Made by a program: the position numbers and the translations under genes. Positions 38,480 to 50,984 of a DNA stretch of 64,000 nt are shown piece after piece. The notes under the pieces were generated by a model. The model ran no database searches. It was not told where the DNA came from and saw only the letters and a program-made list of their open reading frames with translations. The stretch covers positions 62,001 through 126,000 of the forward strand of contig JALLLT010000029.1 of assembly GCA_025266875.1 (NCBI GenBank), written 5' to 3'. The stretch comes from Fennellomyces sp. T-0311. Its lineage: Eukaryota > Mucoromycota > Mucoromycetes > Mucorales > Lichtheimiaceae. Numbering within the stretch: position 1 is the stretch's first letter; every line of letters starts with the position of its first letter.

Positions 38480-39112
38480 CTACCTCGTGTAATTGAACTT
38501 TAAAAGCCACATTATGTTCGACAAAGTCGCGGTTATACTGAAGAGCTGAACAAGTGACCTCCAAGTGCCGCTTGGTTAAACGTTAGACAAAAGGGATGTC
38601 TTTAAGATGCGATAAATGCAAGCGATGGTTGTCAATTTCTATCTCAGCCTAGTACTGAATTGTTAAGTGGAGAAATGGCATGTTTATGGAACTGAACAAA
38701 TGTTTTGATATTTTATCCCGGATTGGTTGTTTGGAGATTGTACCAGGTTTTCCACGGCGGTCTTCAGATCGTCAGGAAACAAATCCTGCCCTTCTTTAGC
38801 AATAACCGAGTTACACAGTAAAATGTTGGATCGTGATCGCGTAACATACCTTACTAACAATTACAGGGTCTAAAGCCCGAAACTGAGTGAAGTCATTAGT
38901 ATTTCTTGTCGTAAATTATTACTATTGGGCCAGTATACGAATTGCCCCCATTTGCTGAATGATTGTCTAGTTTTTTTTAGTATACAAGAAATTTTTACAC
39001 GAAGGAGTATCGTCATAGCTGTCTAAAGATCATCTTGTTCCTTTGGACTGTTTCTCGGCTACACTTGTACTACAGTTGTGCAAAACAGGTCGCATGAGCC
39101 CGAACGGAAAGG

Positions 39113-39121
39113 ATCTGATAA
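39113..39121 (+). promoter_or_regulatory. GATA-type iron-repressor box ATCTGATAA
   Basis: Exact match to the ATCWGATAA consensus of SreA/Sre1/Fep1-type fungal GATA repressors, 134 bp before the transporter ATG. The same box, within a conserved GGATCTGATAA context, precedes the second transporter. Confidence 0.65.
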
Positions 39122-39254
39122 GTTTCAAACAGCGATAAAAAAGCTTTAAAACGTTTACTCGTCTCTTTTTTTCTCGTTACTCAAAGCTTTCACCGTCGAG
39201 GTATACATTCTATAGATTCCATGATAGCCCAAATATATTAATAAATTTGAAAGG

Positions 39255-41421
39255 ATGACAGAGTCAAACAAGACAGAGGAAGTGGTATCCGAAGTGGTTG
39301 CCCCTCCGGCATATGATGATTACAAGCATGATGCCAAGTCTCACAATGAAAAAAGTGGTGATCACGCCCTTGTTGTCGGCAAAATCGACCCTACCAAAGA
39401 AACAGCATCAGATATTGATGTTCACGATAAAAATTTGTCTGAAGGTGTTGCCAAAGTAGAGGTACATTTAATCCGGTTTCCGCTGTCTCTCTACCGCAAG
39501 AAAAATTTTCTAAAGGAAATTGGGTTAGGCTGCTCAAGCTGTCTGGGGCAAACGCGGTTATATCTTCATGCTCGGTGGTATTTGGATGTCTATGTATGCG
39601 TACTCTTTAGACGGATCAACAACTTTCAACTATCTGCAATATGCAACGTCGTCTTTCTCTCAACATTCCATGTTGGGTACCGTCAGTACCGCTGGTGCCA
39701 TTATTATTTCCATTGGCAAGCCTTTCATGGCCAAGCTTGCCGATTATATTGGCCGTGGTGAAACTATGTAAGTACTCACCGGTTACTGCTATCTACAGCT
39801 TCTAATAATGGCTTTATCTTTAGCTGTCTTACAGTTGTATTTTACCTTATCGGTTATATCTTGTATGCCTCATCTCAGGGTCTTAATCAGTATGCCGCTG
39901 GTAACATCATTTATTCACTTGGTTATACCGGTTTGAATGTATGTAAAGTGAAGTAATTTGGCGACCCTTTATTCATATCAATTTCTTTTATAGATTGTCA
40001 ATACTATTGTGCTGTACGACTCCACTACTCTGCGCTACCGTGCTTTCGCTGCCGGTATGATCAACGTTCCATGGATTATCAATGCATTCGCTGGCTCTGC
40101 TATTGCTGGTAGAATTTTGGATAGCTCCGGCTGGCGTTGGGGTTACGGTATGTTTGCTATTTTGCTGCCTGCCTGTTTGGTTCCAATCGTTGGCTCTCTT
40201 CTGTGGGGTCAGTGGAAGGCCAGAAAACTGGGTATTCTCCAAATTTTGCCGGATCCTGAAAAGGATTTCATCAAGCACCCTTTCAAGGCTACCAAGCGCT
40301 TTGTTAAGGAAGTTGATGTAAGTTCGAGTGATGGACATTTACAACAATGTATGCATGTCCTTACTTTAATACCATTGTATTAGATTCCTGGCCTTATCCT
40401 TGTTGGTGCTGCTCTCGCTCTAATCCTGCTTCCTCTCCAGCTTGCTCCAAAGTATGATGGTGGCTGGCAAAACCCCTCTTACATTGCCATGCTTGTCGTC
40501 GGTTGCGTCCTAGTTCCCGTGTTCTGTGTGTGGGAGCTTTGGCTGGCTGAGCGATTTGGTTTCCTTCCCATCTGTCCTATTCGTTTCTTCAAGAATGGCA
40601 ACATTGCCGCCGCTGTCCTCATCAACTTCTTCGATTTCGTTTCGTTCTATCTACAGTACTTGTTCCAGTACTCGTTCATCCTGGTGGCTAAGGATTGGAC
40701 CGCCACCGAAATGAGCTTGTTCGGTAACATCCAGACCGTGGCACTCTGCTTGTTTGGTTTAATTTCCGGTACCATCCTCATCTGGTGGAAGCGTCCCAAA
40801 TGGCTCATGGTTGCTGGTCTGTTGATTCGTCTTCTCGGTGTCGGAATCATGATCAATGCTCGTGGTGCTCTTGGAGGCACTGCCGAACTTGTTTGGTGTC
40901 AGCTTTTGCAAGGCTGGGGCGGTGGTTTTGCTTCCACTATTTCTGGTATGATGGCTTCCGCTATGGTTCCCCATACTGACATGGCCGTTGTTGTTGCCTT
41001 GGTGAATCTTTTCGCTGAAATTGGCAATGGTATTGGAACTTCGATCGCGACTGCTGTCTGGAACGCGCAGATGCCCGGTGAACTTGCCGCCCATATGCCT
41101 ACCAACAATGCTACTCTTGTTAACGATTTCTTCAACTCGGCCACTTTGATTGCCAGCTATCCTCTGGATGATCCTCTTCGTCAAGGAGCTATCATTGCTT
41201 ATGGTAACGTTATGCGCAAACTCTGTATTGGTGCTACCGTTGTGGCCGTTGTTCCCCCCATTATCGCATACTTCATGCTTACGGACATTGAGCTGGACAA
41301 CACCCAGAACAAGTTCGATAACCGTGATCTTACTGGTAAGGTCGTGGAAGAAGCCAAGGTCGTCGAGTTCTCTGCCAACAAGGGCGGTGCCGAGACCAAG
41401 CACGCCGACGAAAAAGTATAA
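39255..41421 (+). CDS. siderophore-iron transporter, MFS (copy A)
   Basis: Proton-driven uptake of ferric siderophores at the plasma membrane (Sit1/Str1/MirB-like, 14 membrane helices). Exons 39255-39461, 39529-39767, 39824-39938, 39994-40317 and 40384-41421 give 640 aa. A charged cytosolic N-tail (MTESNKTEEVVSEVVAPPAY) precedes VWGKRGYIFMLGGIWMSMYA, YSLDGSTTFNYLQYATSSF and the MFS loop FMAKLADYIGRGETM. YDSTTLRYRAFAAGMINVPW and INAFAGSAIAGRIL are typical of the siderophore family, as are the WRWGYGMFAIL and PDPEKDFI segments. It ends KGGAETKHADEKV. It is paired with an identical-layout paralogue at 45.7 kb and with a GATA box upstream, so iron-repressed expression is expected. Confidence 0.93.
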
Positions 41422-41674
41422 TTTAGTTTCTCCCTTATTTTGTAAATTTTGCGGGCTATTCTCGCCCAAGTTCTCATGATATACTCCTATTACTTTTTTA
41501 ATAATACGTATATAAATTATTTTATAATTGTCTGTTATCAAACTTTGATCACATTGTTATTGTGGTAAACTGTTGTCGTGTTGCAGCATAAACCTAATTG
41601 TTGCCAAAACCCAGAAGCCTGGTTACCTATTGTCCGCATGATCTTCGCGGACCAAGCCACGATAACTGAGGGTC

Positions 41675-42809
41675 ATGGGCGATAACGAGATTATACCACG
41701 TTCGGATTGGCCATTCGTTGAAGTGCTGTCCGACGATCACACAAGAGAACTCGAAACAGTCAATGTATACGTCACCGATGTCGAACCAAAGCAGACGAAA
41801 CAGGTGTTAGGGTAATTGTTAAATGCACGACCATACAGATCCAGCGACTGATCTTGATATTAGATTTATACAAAAGCAGCTCCCACCGCTACTGAATCTG
41901 GAACATTGCAGGCGCGTCCGAAGAACAACACATCCTGACTCAAGTATGTGCGTGATATTGGATTCCACTTGATTGTATCACTAAACGATTTTTTTTGGCA
42001 GACATTGAATTGACTTTGCTACTATGTCAGGAAAGCGCGATCGCTGCTGATGAAATTATAAAACGGGCATCAGAACAAGGATTGGGCGAACTGATACAAG
42101 TGAAGATCGCGGCTGTGCCACGGTATGCACCGCTAAATCGAAAACAGTTTGAAGCTTGGAAGCATTTATGGCCAATTGTGTTCCGTGAAGACACTCGATT
42201 GGACCCAAAGTTCACGAAATCGGATATAAGCGTTATTGAAACCCATCTACAGCAAATAGCATCTTTGGGTTCGGGTTCGGTATATGCGCGGATCGTTGAT
42301 CCGACCAGTAATCAAGTCATAGCTGAAGGAGCCGACACTCGTCAGGTGTCACACCATCCCCTTCATCATGCCGTAATGAATTGTGTGGATGCGGTTGCTA
42401 TTGCTGAGAAACAGCAGCGAGGTGGAGCAGGTCGACCCAAGCGTAAGGCTGCTGAAATGACGGAAGGTCCAGTCGATGCCAAAGGAGAGGACGAAATGGT
42501 TACCAAGACAGCATATTTGTGTACTGGTTACGATATGTTCATTACACACGAGCCGTGCGCAATGTTGGTGACTTGAAATTATATCCTTTCGTGTATATTA
42601 CTAACAGGAACCATGTTAGGTGTGCAATGGCTCTCGTACATTCGAGAATCGGTCGTGTCTTTTACAGCATACCCACACGAACAGGTTGTCTAGGTACACT
42701 TTACAAGATCCACTCGTATCCAAGCTTGAATCATCACTACCGTGTGTTTAGACAGGCTGTTGGATCTCAAGAACCAACTAGCCAGGCACAAGAGCATCTT
42801 GACGCATAA
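41675..42809 (+). CDS. TAD3: tRNA adenosine deaminase subunit TAD3 (ADAT3)
   Basis: Non-catalytic partner of Tad2 in A34-to-I34 editing of tRNA anticodons. Exons 41675-41811, 41864-41943, 42002-42563 and 42620-42809 give 322 aa. The N-terminal region reads LPPLLNLEHCRRVRR. The deaminase fold shows the degenerate active-site motif HHAVMN, where catalytic enzymes have HAE, so valine replaces glutamate as expected for Tad3. The zinc motif PCAMC, followed by AMALVHSRIGRVFYS, is rebuilt only after removing the intron 42564-42619, which has a CTAAC branch point. It ends with a hydrophilic tail (EHLDA). A decayed second copy lies at about 51 kb. Confidence 0.94.
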
Positions 42810-42830
42810 TGAACTGGATTTTACATAGCA

Positions 42831-44389
42831 GTTGATATATCATAACATAAATTCCTATCAGAAAAAATAGATCGTTTTAATGCAAAATCAAAGTAACATG
42901 TACTTGGTCCTTGATAATTTTCTTATTGAATTGGCATTAACACTTCGTGCAACCCGATTACAGTGAAGCATGAGAGAGTGAACTGGCCGAGTATATGTTT
43001 CGTCACTTTAAGACGCCTAATATGAAGCCACAAGGCGAGTAAAAGTCTGCGCTACCAAAGCTTTATATGCAGATACTTGATGACATGAGTTGTCACGTAA
43101 ATAGATTTGTGGTATAGTGTTACGTTATTTCGTGGTTCTGAAAACTGTCGCCTAGAACTGTCAAATCTTACTGGTTCACATAAACCCAGATTTATCCAGA
43201 AGCGAATCTCATCCAGAATATAAGACCTTGTCCAGTAACAAATCTTTTACTAAAACAGCTACCAAGTTCCTGTTTGGTACAATTATTCAGAATAGCATAA
43301 CACTCCAGAGATATATAGTTAGGAGTATGAAAAAGCACAACTAGAACGTTTGCGTTATCAATAAACTATAGTTCTTTTTCTGCTAAACTTCATTTTTTAG
43401 CCTTTTCTTCTTTAGACCCAGTTAGCTTCTTTATCAAGTACCAGAACCTAAGATCTTTTCGTTCCACCTGAGAACCGTACTATTAGATAGAAGCAATCTT
43501 AATATTCATTTTGTAGCATATTACCGCAGTTGGCAAAATTTAATAATAAGACCAAGCTCAAGATCTCCTGCGGATCATTTTAACTGACCTTCAGTTCACT
43601 AATATGTATTTAGGAATTATACGAAAACTTATTCAGACAAACTATTCTTGCCAATTTTCAGTTGTGTTTGAATCGATACAAAAAGGCATAACAATAGCTA
43701 CATTTAGTTAATGAAACGTGAAGAGAGATAAACAGTTTTACGAGAGACATTAGATATGATCCTGCGTGGATAAACGGCATGGTCAATTCAGTCGGTAAAA
43801 TAAAGTCATGTCCATGTCACCTCGCAAGGCGCAGTCAAAAGAGTGTAAACGCTTTTGAGCCATGTACTGTGACGATCGTGCTGAGTAATGCAATCTAAAA
43901 AAAAACGAGATGTGAAGTAAAATTGGTAGTACTGTATGTTACGAGCAAACTTCGACTACTTTGCAGGATGGAGATTACATACTCTAAGCAAGCTTTTTCT
44001 GCTCCAAGGGAACAGGAGGTACGGGCAAAGAATATGCCAGGAAACGTTACAATATTGTGACCCTATAGCTAAAAGATACAGGGACCGAATTATATAAAGC
44101 AGTGTCACACAAATTCACACAGCATTAACATATATCGATTCTGGAAGTTGAAAAGTCGAGGAAGGGACATTCGGCATGCTTCTAAACCTTAATATTCGAC
44201 CATACATGTAGTAGCTTCAGCAATGCACAGCGCATGGATATTAGTGGTACAACTAATCATTCAATCCATGGTTAGCCGACTCATAAAAAAAGTTTGTAGA
44301 CAGATTCTGTACACTGGTCACCATTGCCATGAAGAGAAATACCAATCCAAAGCACCCTATATAAAATTCCGATCGCTCTATCTAAAAAA
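42831..44389. other. 1.6 kb spacer between duplicated units
   Basis: A/T-rich, no supported gene, RNA or repeat. Confidence 0.5.
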
Positions 44390-45544
44390 GCCTCGCTAAG
44401 CGTTCGACAAAGCCACGACATATTGAACAAATGACCTCCAAGTGCCGCTTCGTTACACGTTAGACAAAAAGAAAAGTGGTAAAGATGCGATCTCAGCTCA
44501 CACCCGACACAAGTGGTGCAGGATCAATGTCATGTTCTTGGCTTTTACGAATGGCATAATATTTTATCTTAAAATGGAGTTGAACCCTTACACAGGGTAA
44601 CCCACCGTGATCTTTAGATCCCCAAACAACGGCTTACTGCCCTTACTTAGTAATGCTCAAGTTACACAGTAAAGATGTTAATCGTGATCGTGGAACATTC
44701 CTGAACAACTGGAAGAGCGAATAAGGTGGAAACTCGATAGAACTCGCATCACTAAGTGTATAGTATATGATTGATTTGTTTATACGAGGATTAACCTAAT
44801 TGCTATTTCGCCTTTGTGTAAGGGATACCTGGCCCATTTGGGTTACGCCAGCCTGTAAAGATTATCTATGCTTTTTAGTCCTGCCTGTTGGGTAACGTGG
44901 TGTGTGCTGTTGGAATTCAAAAACCTTTATTCAAGTTCTGCTATGCAATACATACTGTGCTGTAGCGCTCATGGCCAGCACTAAGACTGCAATTGTGAAG
45001 AATAGCTTCTCCATACACGAATGCTCATTTTCTGGCATACTAATATATTTCCCTCCGAATGGAAGCATCACAGTACATGCGCCACTAATGATTCTTTATG
45101 TGACATATTCAATACTGTTTCCTTATGCTTCTTTTGCAACTACATGCTAGTAAGACGCAGCAATGGCATATGGATGTATAACAGTTACACAACGGAAGCA
45201 TGATTATAAACTGCTTAAGGCATACAATACCCGGTGCACTCTTCTCCGAAATCTGGCCCCTTTCTAAAATTTCACGTCCTGACAAAACCATAACTTTCAT
45301 TACCTCGTCAGTTCACTCTATAGCATCTTCTCAGTTCAAATTACGCGTATGATAACGTGGACATGATCTGCTGCCGTCCGCATTTTCAAAATGCACTTAT
45401 ATTATGAATCGCTGTAGTAGTCTAGAATTTAGGATTCGGAACCCAAAATACCCGAGGATAATGAACCGGTATGTCATGCATCTGTACTACAGAAAGAAAG
45501 ATTGTCGTGCAAACCTGTTTAACATGAGCCCGAAAGAAAAAAGG

Positions 45545-45553
45545 ATCTGATAA
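45545..45553 (+). promoter_or_regulatory. GATA-type iron-repressor box ATCTGATAA
   Basis: Same box, orientation and near-identical distance (about 146 bp from position 45553 to the ATG) as in front of copy A. It is followed, as in copy A, by TTTCAAACAGCG and an A-rich AAAAGCTTTAAAA stretch. Confidence 0.65.
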
Positions 45554-45698
45554 AGTTTTTCAAACAGCGCGAAAAAAAGCTTTAAAAAGTTCAGTTTCTC
45601 CAATTCATTTTTAGTTACTCCAACTTTCCACAGCCGAGGTACAATTACATGTTACTGTTGGTATCAAAGACGATAGCTCATATACATTATACAACAGA

Positions 45699-47887
45699 AT
45701 GACAGAGTCAAAGAAGGTGGAGGAAGTACTATCTGATGAATTCACGGAGGAAGTAGTAGTATCCGAACGGGTCGTTACGGAAACTAACAAGTCCGAGGCG
45801 TCCACACCACCCCGTTACGAGACGACAACTGAGCACACGCTTGTTGTTGGCAAATACAATCATGTGGATGCTGGATCTGACGTTGATGTTCACGATAAAA
45901 ATCTGTCTGGAGGTGTTGCGAAAGTCGAGGTACGTTTGATTCGGCACACTATGATTCATTGTTAAAGTGTGACCACTTTTAACATCATAGGCTGCTCAAG
46001 CTGTCTGGGGAAAACGAGGCTATATCCTCATGCTCGGAGGTATCTGGCTGTCGATGTATGTATACTCTTTGGACGGTTCGACAACTTTCAATTATCTGCA
46101 ATATGCAACGTCGTCCTACTCCCAACATTCGATGCTGGGTACTATCAGCACTGCTGGTGCCATTATTATTTCCGTCGGCAACCCTTTTATGGCCAAGCTT
46201 GCCGATTATATTGGACGTGGTGAAACTATGTAAGCATTTACTAATGACCATTACTATTCAGAGCTTCTAATAATAGCTTTACTTTAGTTGCCTTACGGTT
46301 ATATTTTACCTTGTCGGCTATATCTTGTATGCTTCATCACAAGATATCAACCAGTATGCTGCCGGTAACATCATCTATTCGCTTGGTTATACCGGTTTAA
46401 GTGTAAGTACAATATAGTATTTAGGAGAATGGCTTACTTACATTGCTTTCTTCTATAGATGGTTAACACTATTGTCTTGTATGACTCTACTACTTTGCGA
46501 TATCGCGCTTTTGCCGCCGGTATGATCAACATTCCTTGGATTATCAATGCATTCGCTGGCTCCCTGATCGCTGGCAGAATTCTGGAAGGAGCTGGCTGGC
46601 GTTGGGGCTACGGTATGTTTGCGATCTTAGTTCCTGCCTGTTTGGCTCCGATTGTTGGCGCTCTTATGTGGGGTCAATGGAAGGCTAGAAAGAAGGGAAT
46701 CCTCCAGATCCTACCTGATCCCGAAAAAGATTTTGTAAAAAACCCTTTAAAATCTGCTAAGCGCTTCTTCAAGGAAGTCGACGTAAGTTTAAGTCACCAC
46801 CGTACATATATTATTTTACCATTACGTTGAATATTCATGTATGTATTAGATTCCAGGTCTTATCCTCGTTGCTGCTGCTCTCGCTCTGATTCTTCTTCCT
46901 CTCCAACTTGCTCCAAGATACCCCGGTGGCTGGCAAAACCCCTCTTACATTGCCATGCTTGTCGTCGGTTGCGTCCTAGTTCCCGTGTTCTGCGTGTGGG
47001 AGCTTTGGCTGGCTGAGCGATTTGGCTTCCTCCCCATTGCACCTCTTCGCTTCTTCAAGAACGGTAACATTGCCGCTGCTATTCTTGTCAACTTTTTTGG
47101 CTTCGTTTCGTTCTACCTGCAATTCATGTTTCAGTACTCATTTATCATGGTTGCCAAGGATTGGACTTACACTGAACTGGGTTACTTCGGCAACATCCAA
47201 ACTGTGGCCCTTTGTCTCTTTGGTCTTATTTCCGGTATCATCCTCATTTGGTGGAAGCGTCCCAAGTGGCTCATGGTCATTGGCTTGTTGATCCGTCTTC
47301 TCGGTACCGGCCTTATGATTCGCGCCCGTGGTGCTCTTGGTGGAACTGCCGAACTTGTCTGGTGTCAGCTCTTGCAGGGCTGGGGCGGTGGTTTCGCTGC
47401 CACCATTTCCGGTGTCATTGCCTCTGCTATGGTTCCCCACACAGATATGGCCGTTGTTGTTGCCTTGGTCAATCTTTGCGCCGAGATCGGTAATGGTATT
47501 GGAACTGCAATTGCCACTGCCGTCTGGAACGCGCAGATGCCCGGTGAACTTGCTGCCCATGTCCCCACCACCAACGGCACTCTTCTCACTGAATTATTCA
47601 ACTCGGCCACATTAATTGCAAGCTATCCTATTGACGATCCTATTCGTCAAGGTGCCATGATTGCTTATGGCAATGTCATGCGTAAACTCTGTATCGGTGC
47701 TACTGTTGTGGCCGTTGTTCCTCCCATTGTGGCCTGGTTCATGTTTACCGATATTGAGCTTGACAACACACAAAACAAATTCGATAACCGTGATCTTACT
47801 GGTAAGGTCGTGGAAGATGCCAAGGTCGTTGAGTTCTCCGCCAACAAGGGTGGTGCTGAGACCAAGAATGGCGAAGAAAAAGTATAA
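45699..47887 (+). CDS. siderophore-iron transporter, MFS (copy B)
   Basis: Paralogue of copy A with the same five-exon structure: 45699-45929, 45991-46229, 46288-46402, 46459-46782 and 46850-47887, 648 aa. The four later exons have exactly the same lengths as in copy A; only exon 1 differs (77 against 69 codons), and the cytosolic N-tail is the most diverged part (MTESKKVEEVLSDEFTEEVV). The membrane core is nearly the same, with conservative changes such as IAPLRFFKNGN for ICPIRFFKNGN. The C-terminus is KGGAETKNGEEKV. No frame damage is seen, so the copy is probably functional; substrate range may differ from copy A. Confidence 0.92.
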
Positions 47888-48650
47888 TACACTTCCTTGT
47901 TGTAATGTACCTTTCCGGGCATTCTCACACAAGTGTACCTGTGATTTATGTATTTTTACTTAATATTTCTTAATATAATTATCTCTTATCAATCAGTAAT
48001 CACGTTAGTATCATGGTGCACGCTGCTATGCTACGTACATTGTTAATGTTTTTAAACATATAGCCGTTTTAGTCAAGTGGATACGGAATGGCTGGAAAAG
48101 GTTCTTCGAAATTGCCTATGCATTTAGATGCAGTTGTTTAAAACTTGTACCGCTTTAGTACTCAATTGCTCGAGATAGAATGATTTTACGAATCGATCAA
48201 CTGAAAATGATTGTCATTATGAATTATACGTAACACGGGAACTAAATGTGATCAATGTGCTTCCATTTCCATACTGCATGTTTAAGTTAGTTACAGTTGT
48301 TGGTGAAATTGCTTATGTGTATATCTTTTCGCGAACTACAGTAGCTTATCCACGAGATTTTTTTGGATTGACCCAAAGCCATGATGGATAATGGTCAATA
48401 AGAGTTTAGTGCATATCGTCAAAATGTTTGTCAATACCAGCACTATACGATGTTTAGACACGGAAGATTGACATATTGAATAAATGCGTAGCTTCCCAGT
48501 ATCAAATCATAAGTATGTATAAGCTACTAGATATCGTGTCCACATGCATGAACATGCATCTTTATTGTATGATCGGAAATAGATTAACGTATATGACCAT
48601 TGATAAGATGGAACACATTATTTCTATATTGTAATCACTTGCGGAAAGCT

Positions 48651-50576
48651 AGCCACCAAAAAGAGACATACAAATCCCAACCACCAAAAATCCGTCAAAG
48701 CGTGCGCAATTTTGGTGGTTTTTGGATCTGCAGGATTTCTGGTGGTTTTCTGGTGGTTCCTAGGTTGACAGATATTTTGGTGGTTTGTATTCACTTATAA
48801 TATGTGGAGGCTTGTGAATATCTATACATATATCTGCGATAATGATTACTTTATATTTAGACTACATCATATACTACAAATATTATTTTCTTTGGCTTTT
48901 TGATTGGTTTGCCCTTCTGCTCTTGTTTCTTTTCGCTGATAATTTCGGTTCGTCTTCTGAAGACGACGTTGTCGAAGATGACTGAGATACTTATGGGATA
49001 GTTCTTGTGAGCGGACTAAGAGTGATTGCAATAGAAAAGATGATCCATAAGACAAACCATGCTGCTGCTTGCTCGCCCTTCTGCGCCGATCTTCATCCAC
49101 TAGCGTGCTATCAAGACTGGTGCTGCTGCTGCTGCTATCGTTATTATTATCGGCCGTTTCGGTTTTAATACGTAATGACGCATAAAACTAGCATTACATG
49201 TATGCATTTTTAGCGATGCAAAACGTAATAACTTCCTTTAACTGGAAGTCATTCTTCCTTTTACCGTTGACCAGTGTTTGACCAGGATCAACTTGCCCCC
49301 CCCCCCATCATTCAGCACACATTTTTAGAGTCATTTCTTCATCCCTCCAGACTTCATTTTCCAAATTTTTAATCATGGCTTCCTGATAAGCTTACACCTC
49401 TGACCATGCTGTCCCATGCAGGTTATACTTCCACTTGTAGCAAGTGATAAGCGCTTCGTATACTGATATAGTGTTTTTGATTCTTACTTCTATCTGGCTT
49501 CTCGCTGATTGTGGAATAGTTAATGGTCGTTGTACTTAATCAACAGGTTGAATTAAGTTATCCCATGCGAATTTGTCATCTCTTACTTTCTCTCGGTTTT
49601 TAACTTGAGGCTTGTCTTTATTATATATACGCGGAATTATTTTTCTTCTAGTGTTTGGATCGTCCTGGGCTCCTGCTTGCTGCTGATTTTCCAACAGTTT
49701 GGTCAATCGATCTTGAATATTATTCTGCTGCTCTAGCTGGTCCGCAAACACTGTGATTGTCGTTGTTATGTTCTTGTTCTGTTTCTTCAACTTCTTCGAC
49801 GTTAGTGACAGCGATAGTTAACTTATCGAACGACTTCTTCCCTTTTTCTGGCTTTCACCAGAGGGCATCTGAATAAATAAGCATCGCTATATAACAAAAA
49901 TGGATGTCGATAAGAAAGCGAAAAGTACACGTGGGAATTGTGATATTGCAAGGGTTTTGTCAAGTGAAGTACGGGAGCCTAAATGATTCTTATCGAATGG
50001 AGCCATCTCAGGCCAGCTTATATAATGATGGTTAGCATATTGGGACTTACATACTCCTGCAATGGATCAAATGCCTCCCACGGACACAGCGGTATATTGT
50101 GACTTGGTGCTTGGTAATACATAGGGATAGCGTTGATCGTATAGTGTAATGCTTCACTAAAGAGTTTCCAAAGAAAAGAGCAACAACGTTTATGTATCAT
50201 CGGCGAAGGAATGACCGAAGCGCTTACTGTTAGAGCTGGCCTAAACAAAGACAACACAGAATTATACCACGTGAAGTTTTAACGCAAATGGTTTCGGTGG
50301 GTTTTCCATGGCCTTTCGGTGGTTTATAGGATATCGCGCTATAGTTTCGGTCATACTTTTCAATGCCATAGAATATATCCATGGTATATTTTATCATGGT
50401 TTTAAGCAAAATAAACGTGTTTGTACACCTAGATCATATCTTATAATAAGCTGGTCCTCCACCAAAAGCGTCCTCGTTGGGGTTCAGACAATCTTTCTGA
50501 TGGCGTTTGATCCATTAAGGCTGGTGGCTTTTTGGTGAAAGGTTGGAAGTTTTCAGTCATCTGGTGGTTTTTGGAT
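48651..50576. mobile_element. repeat-bounded insertion rich in CCACCAAAAA / GGTGGTTTTTGG motifs
   Basis: A cluster of motifs in both orientations at the left: CCACCAAAAA at 48653, CCACCAAAAATCC at 48681, GGTGGTTTTTGGAT at 48714-48727, GGTGGTTTTC at 48741, GGTGGTTCC at 48752 and TTTTGGTGGTTTG at 48775. A matching cluster sits at the right: GGTGGG at 50297, GGTGGTTTATAGG at 50319, and GGTGGTTTTTGGAT again at 50563-50576. Between them the minus strand has short protein-like frames (QLEQQNNIQDRLTKLLENQQ at about 49700; HYTINAIPMYYQAPSHNIPL at about 50130). The insertion splits duplicated unit 2 from its TAD3 relic. Family unknown. Confidence 0.5.
49291..49307 (+). repeat. poly-C tract
   Basis: A run of about a dozen C flanked by TTG and ATCATT, inside the insertion. 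It is an unusual homopolymer for this A/T-rich stretch and could be an assembly artefact. Confidence 0.7.
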
Positions 50577-50984
50577 ATCATTGATCATTAAATCTCCGTA
50601 GTGAATTTTTATAAACCTCTTTGACATTTCCCGAAAATGTTACATAACCATAAAGTGTATAAATAATTTTGAGACTGCAAAAGTGGGACTCCATCTATTT
50701 ACTTTAGTAGATCGAGTAAATATATGAGTAGTAGATTCAGTGATCTCAATTAATCTTGAAAAGCAAATATGTTAAAAGGATGATAGGAAAGTATGGATCC
50801 GGTTGCGATACATGTAATATAGCGTCATTCGTGAGGGTATCATATATCTATTTTGATATATTTCCAAGCAATGGTTGTATCACGTCAGTGCGCGCACTAT
50901 TCAATTGAATAAATTTAGAAGTATGGAAGTATCTGCGATGATTTTGATCCGAGTTCACGAATTCGGGTATAAGTGCTTTTAATA

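Larger units (their letters stand above)
38480..42830 (+). repeat. segmental duplication, unit 1 (siderophore transporter + TAD3)
   Basis: Homologous to unit 2 at about 44390-51440. The shared upstream block includes TGACCTCCAAGTGCCGCTT (38552 and 44431), GTTAGACAAAA and GAGTTACACAGTAAA/AAGTTACACAGTAAA. Similarity then runs through both transporters, their 3' flanks and TAD3. The copy here keeps an intact TAD3. Confidence 0.85.

Noticed and set aside
40759..41541. 260-codon minus-strand frame antisense to transporter A, and its counterpart at 47138-47560
   Set aside because: Shadow of the transporter exon, following from its codon composition; sense-strand membrane-protein motifs are clear.
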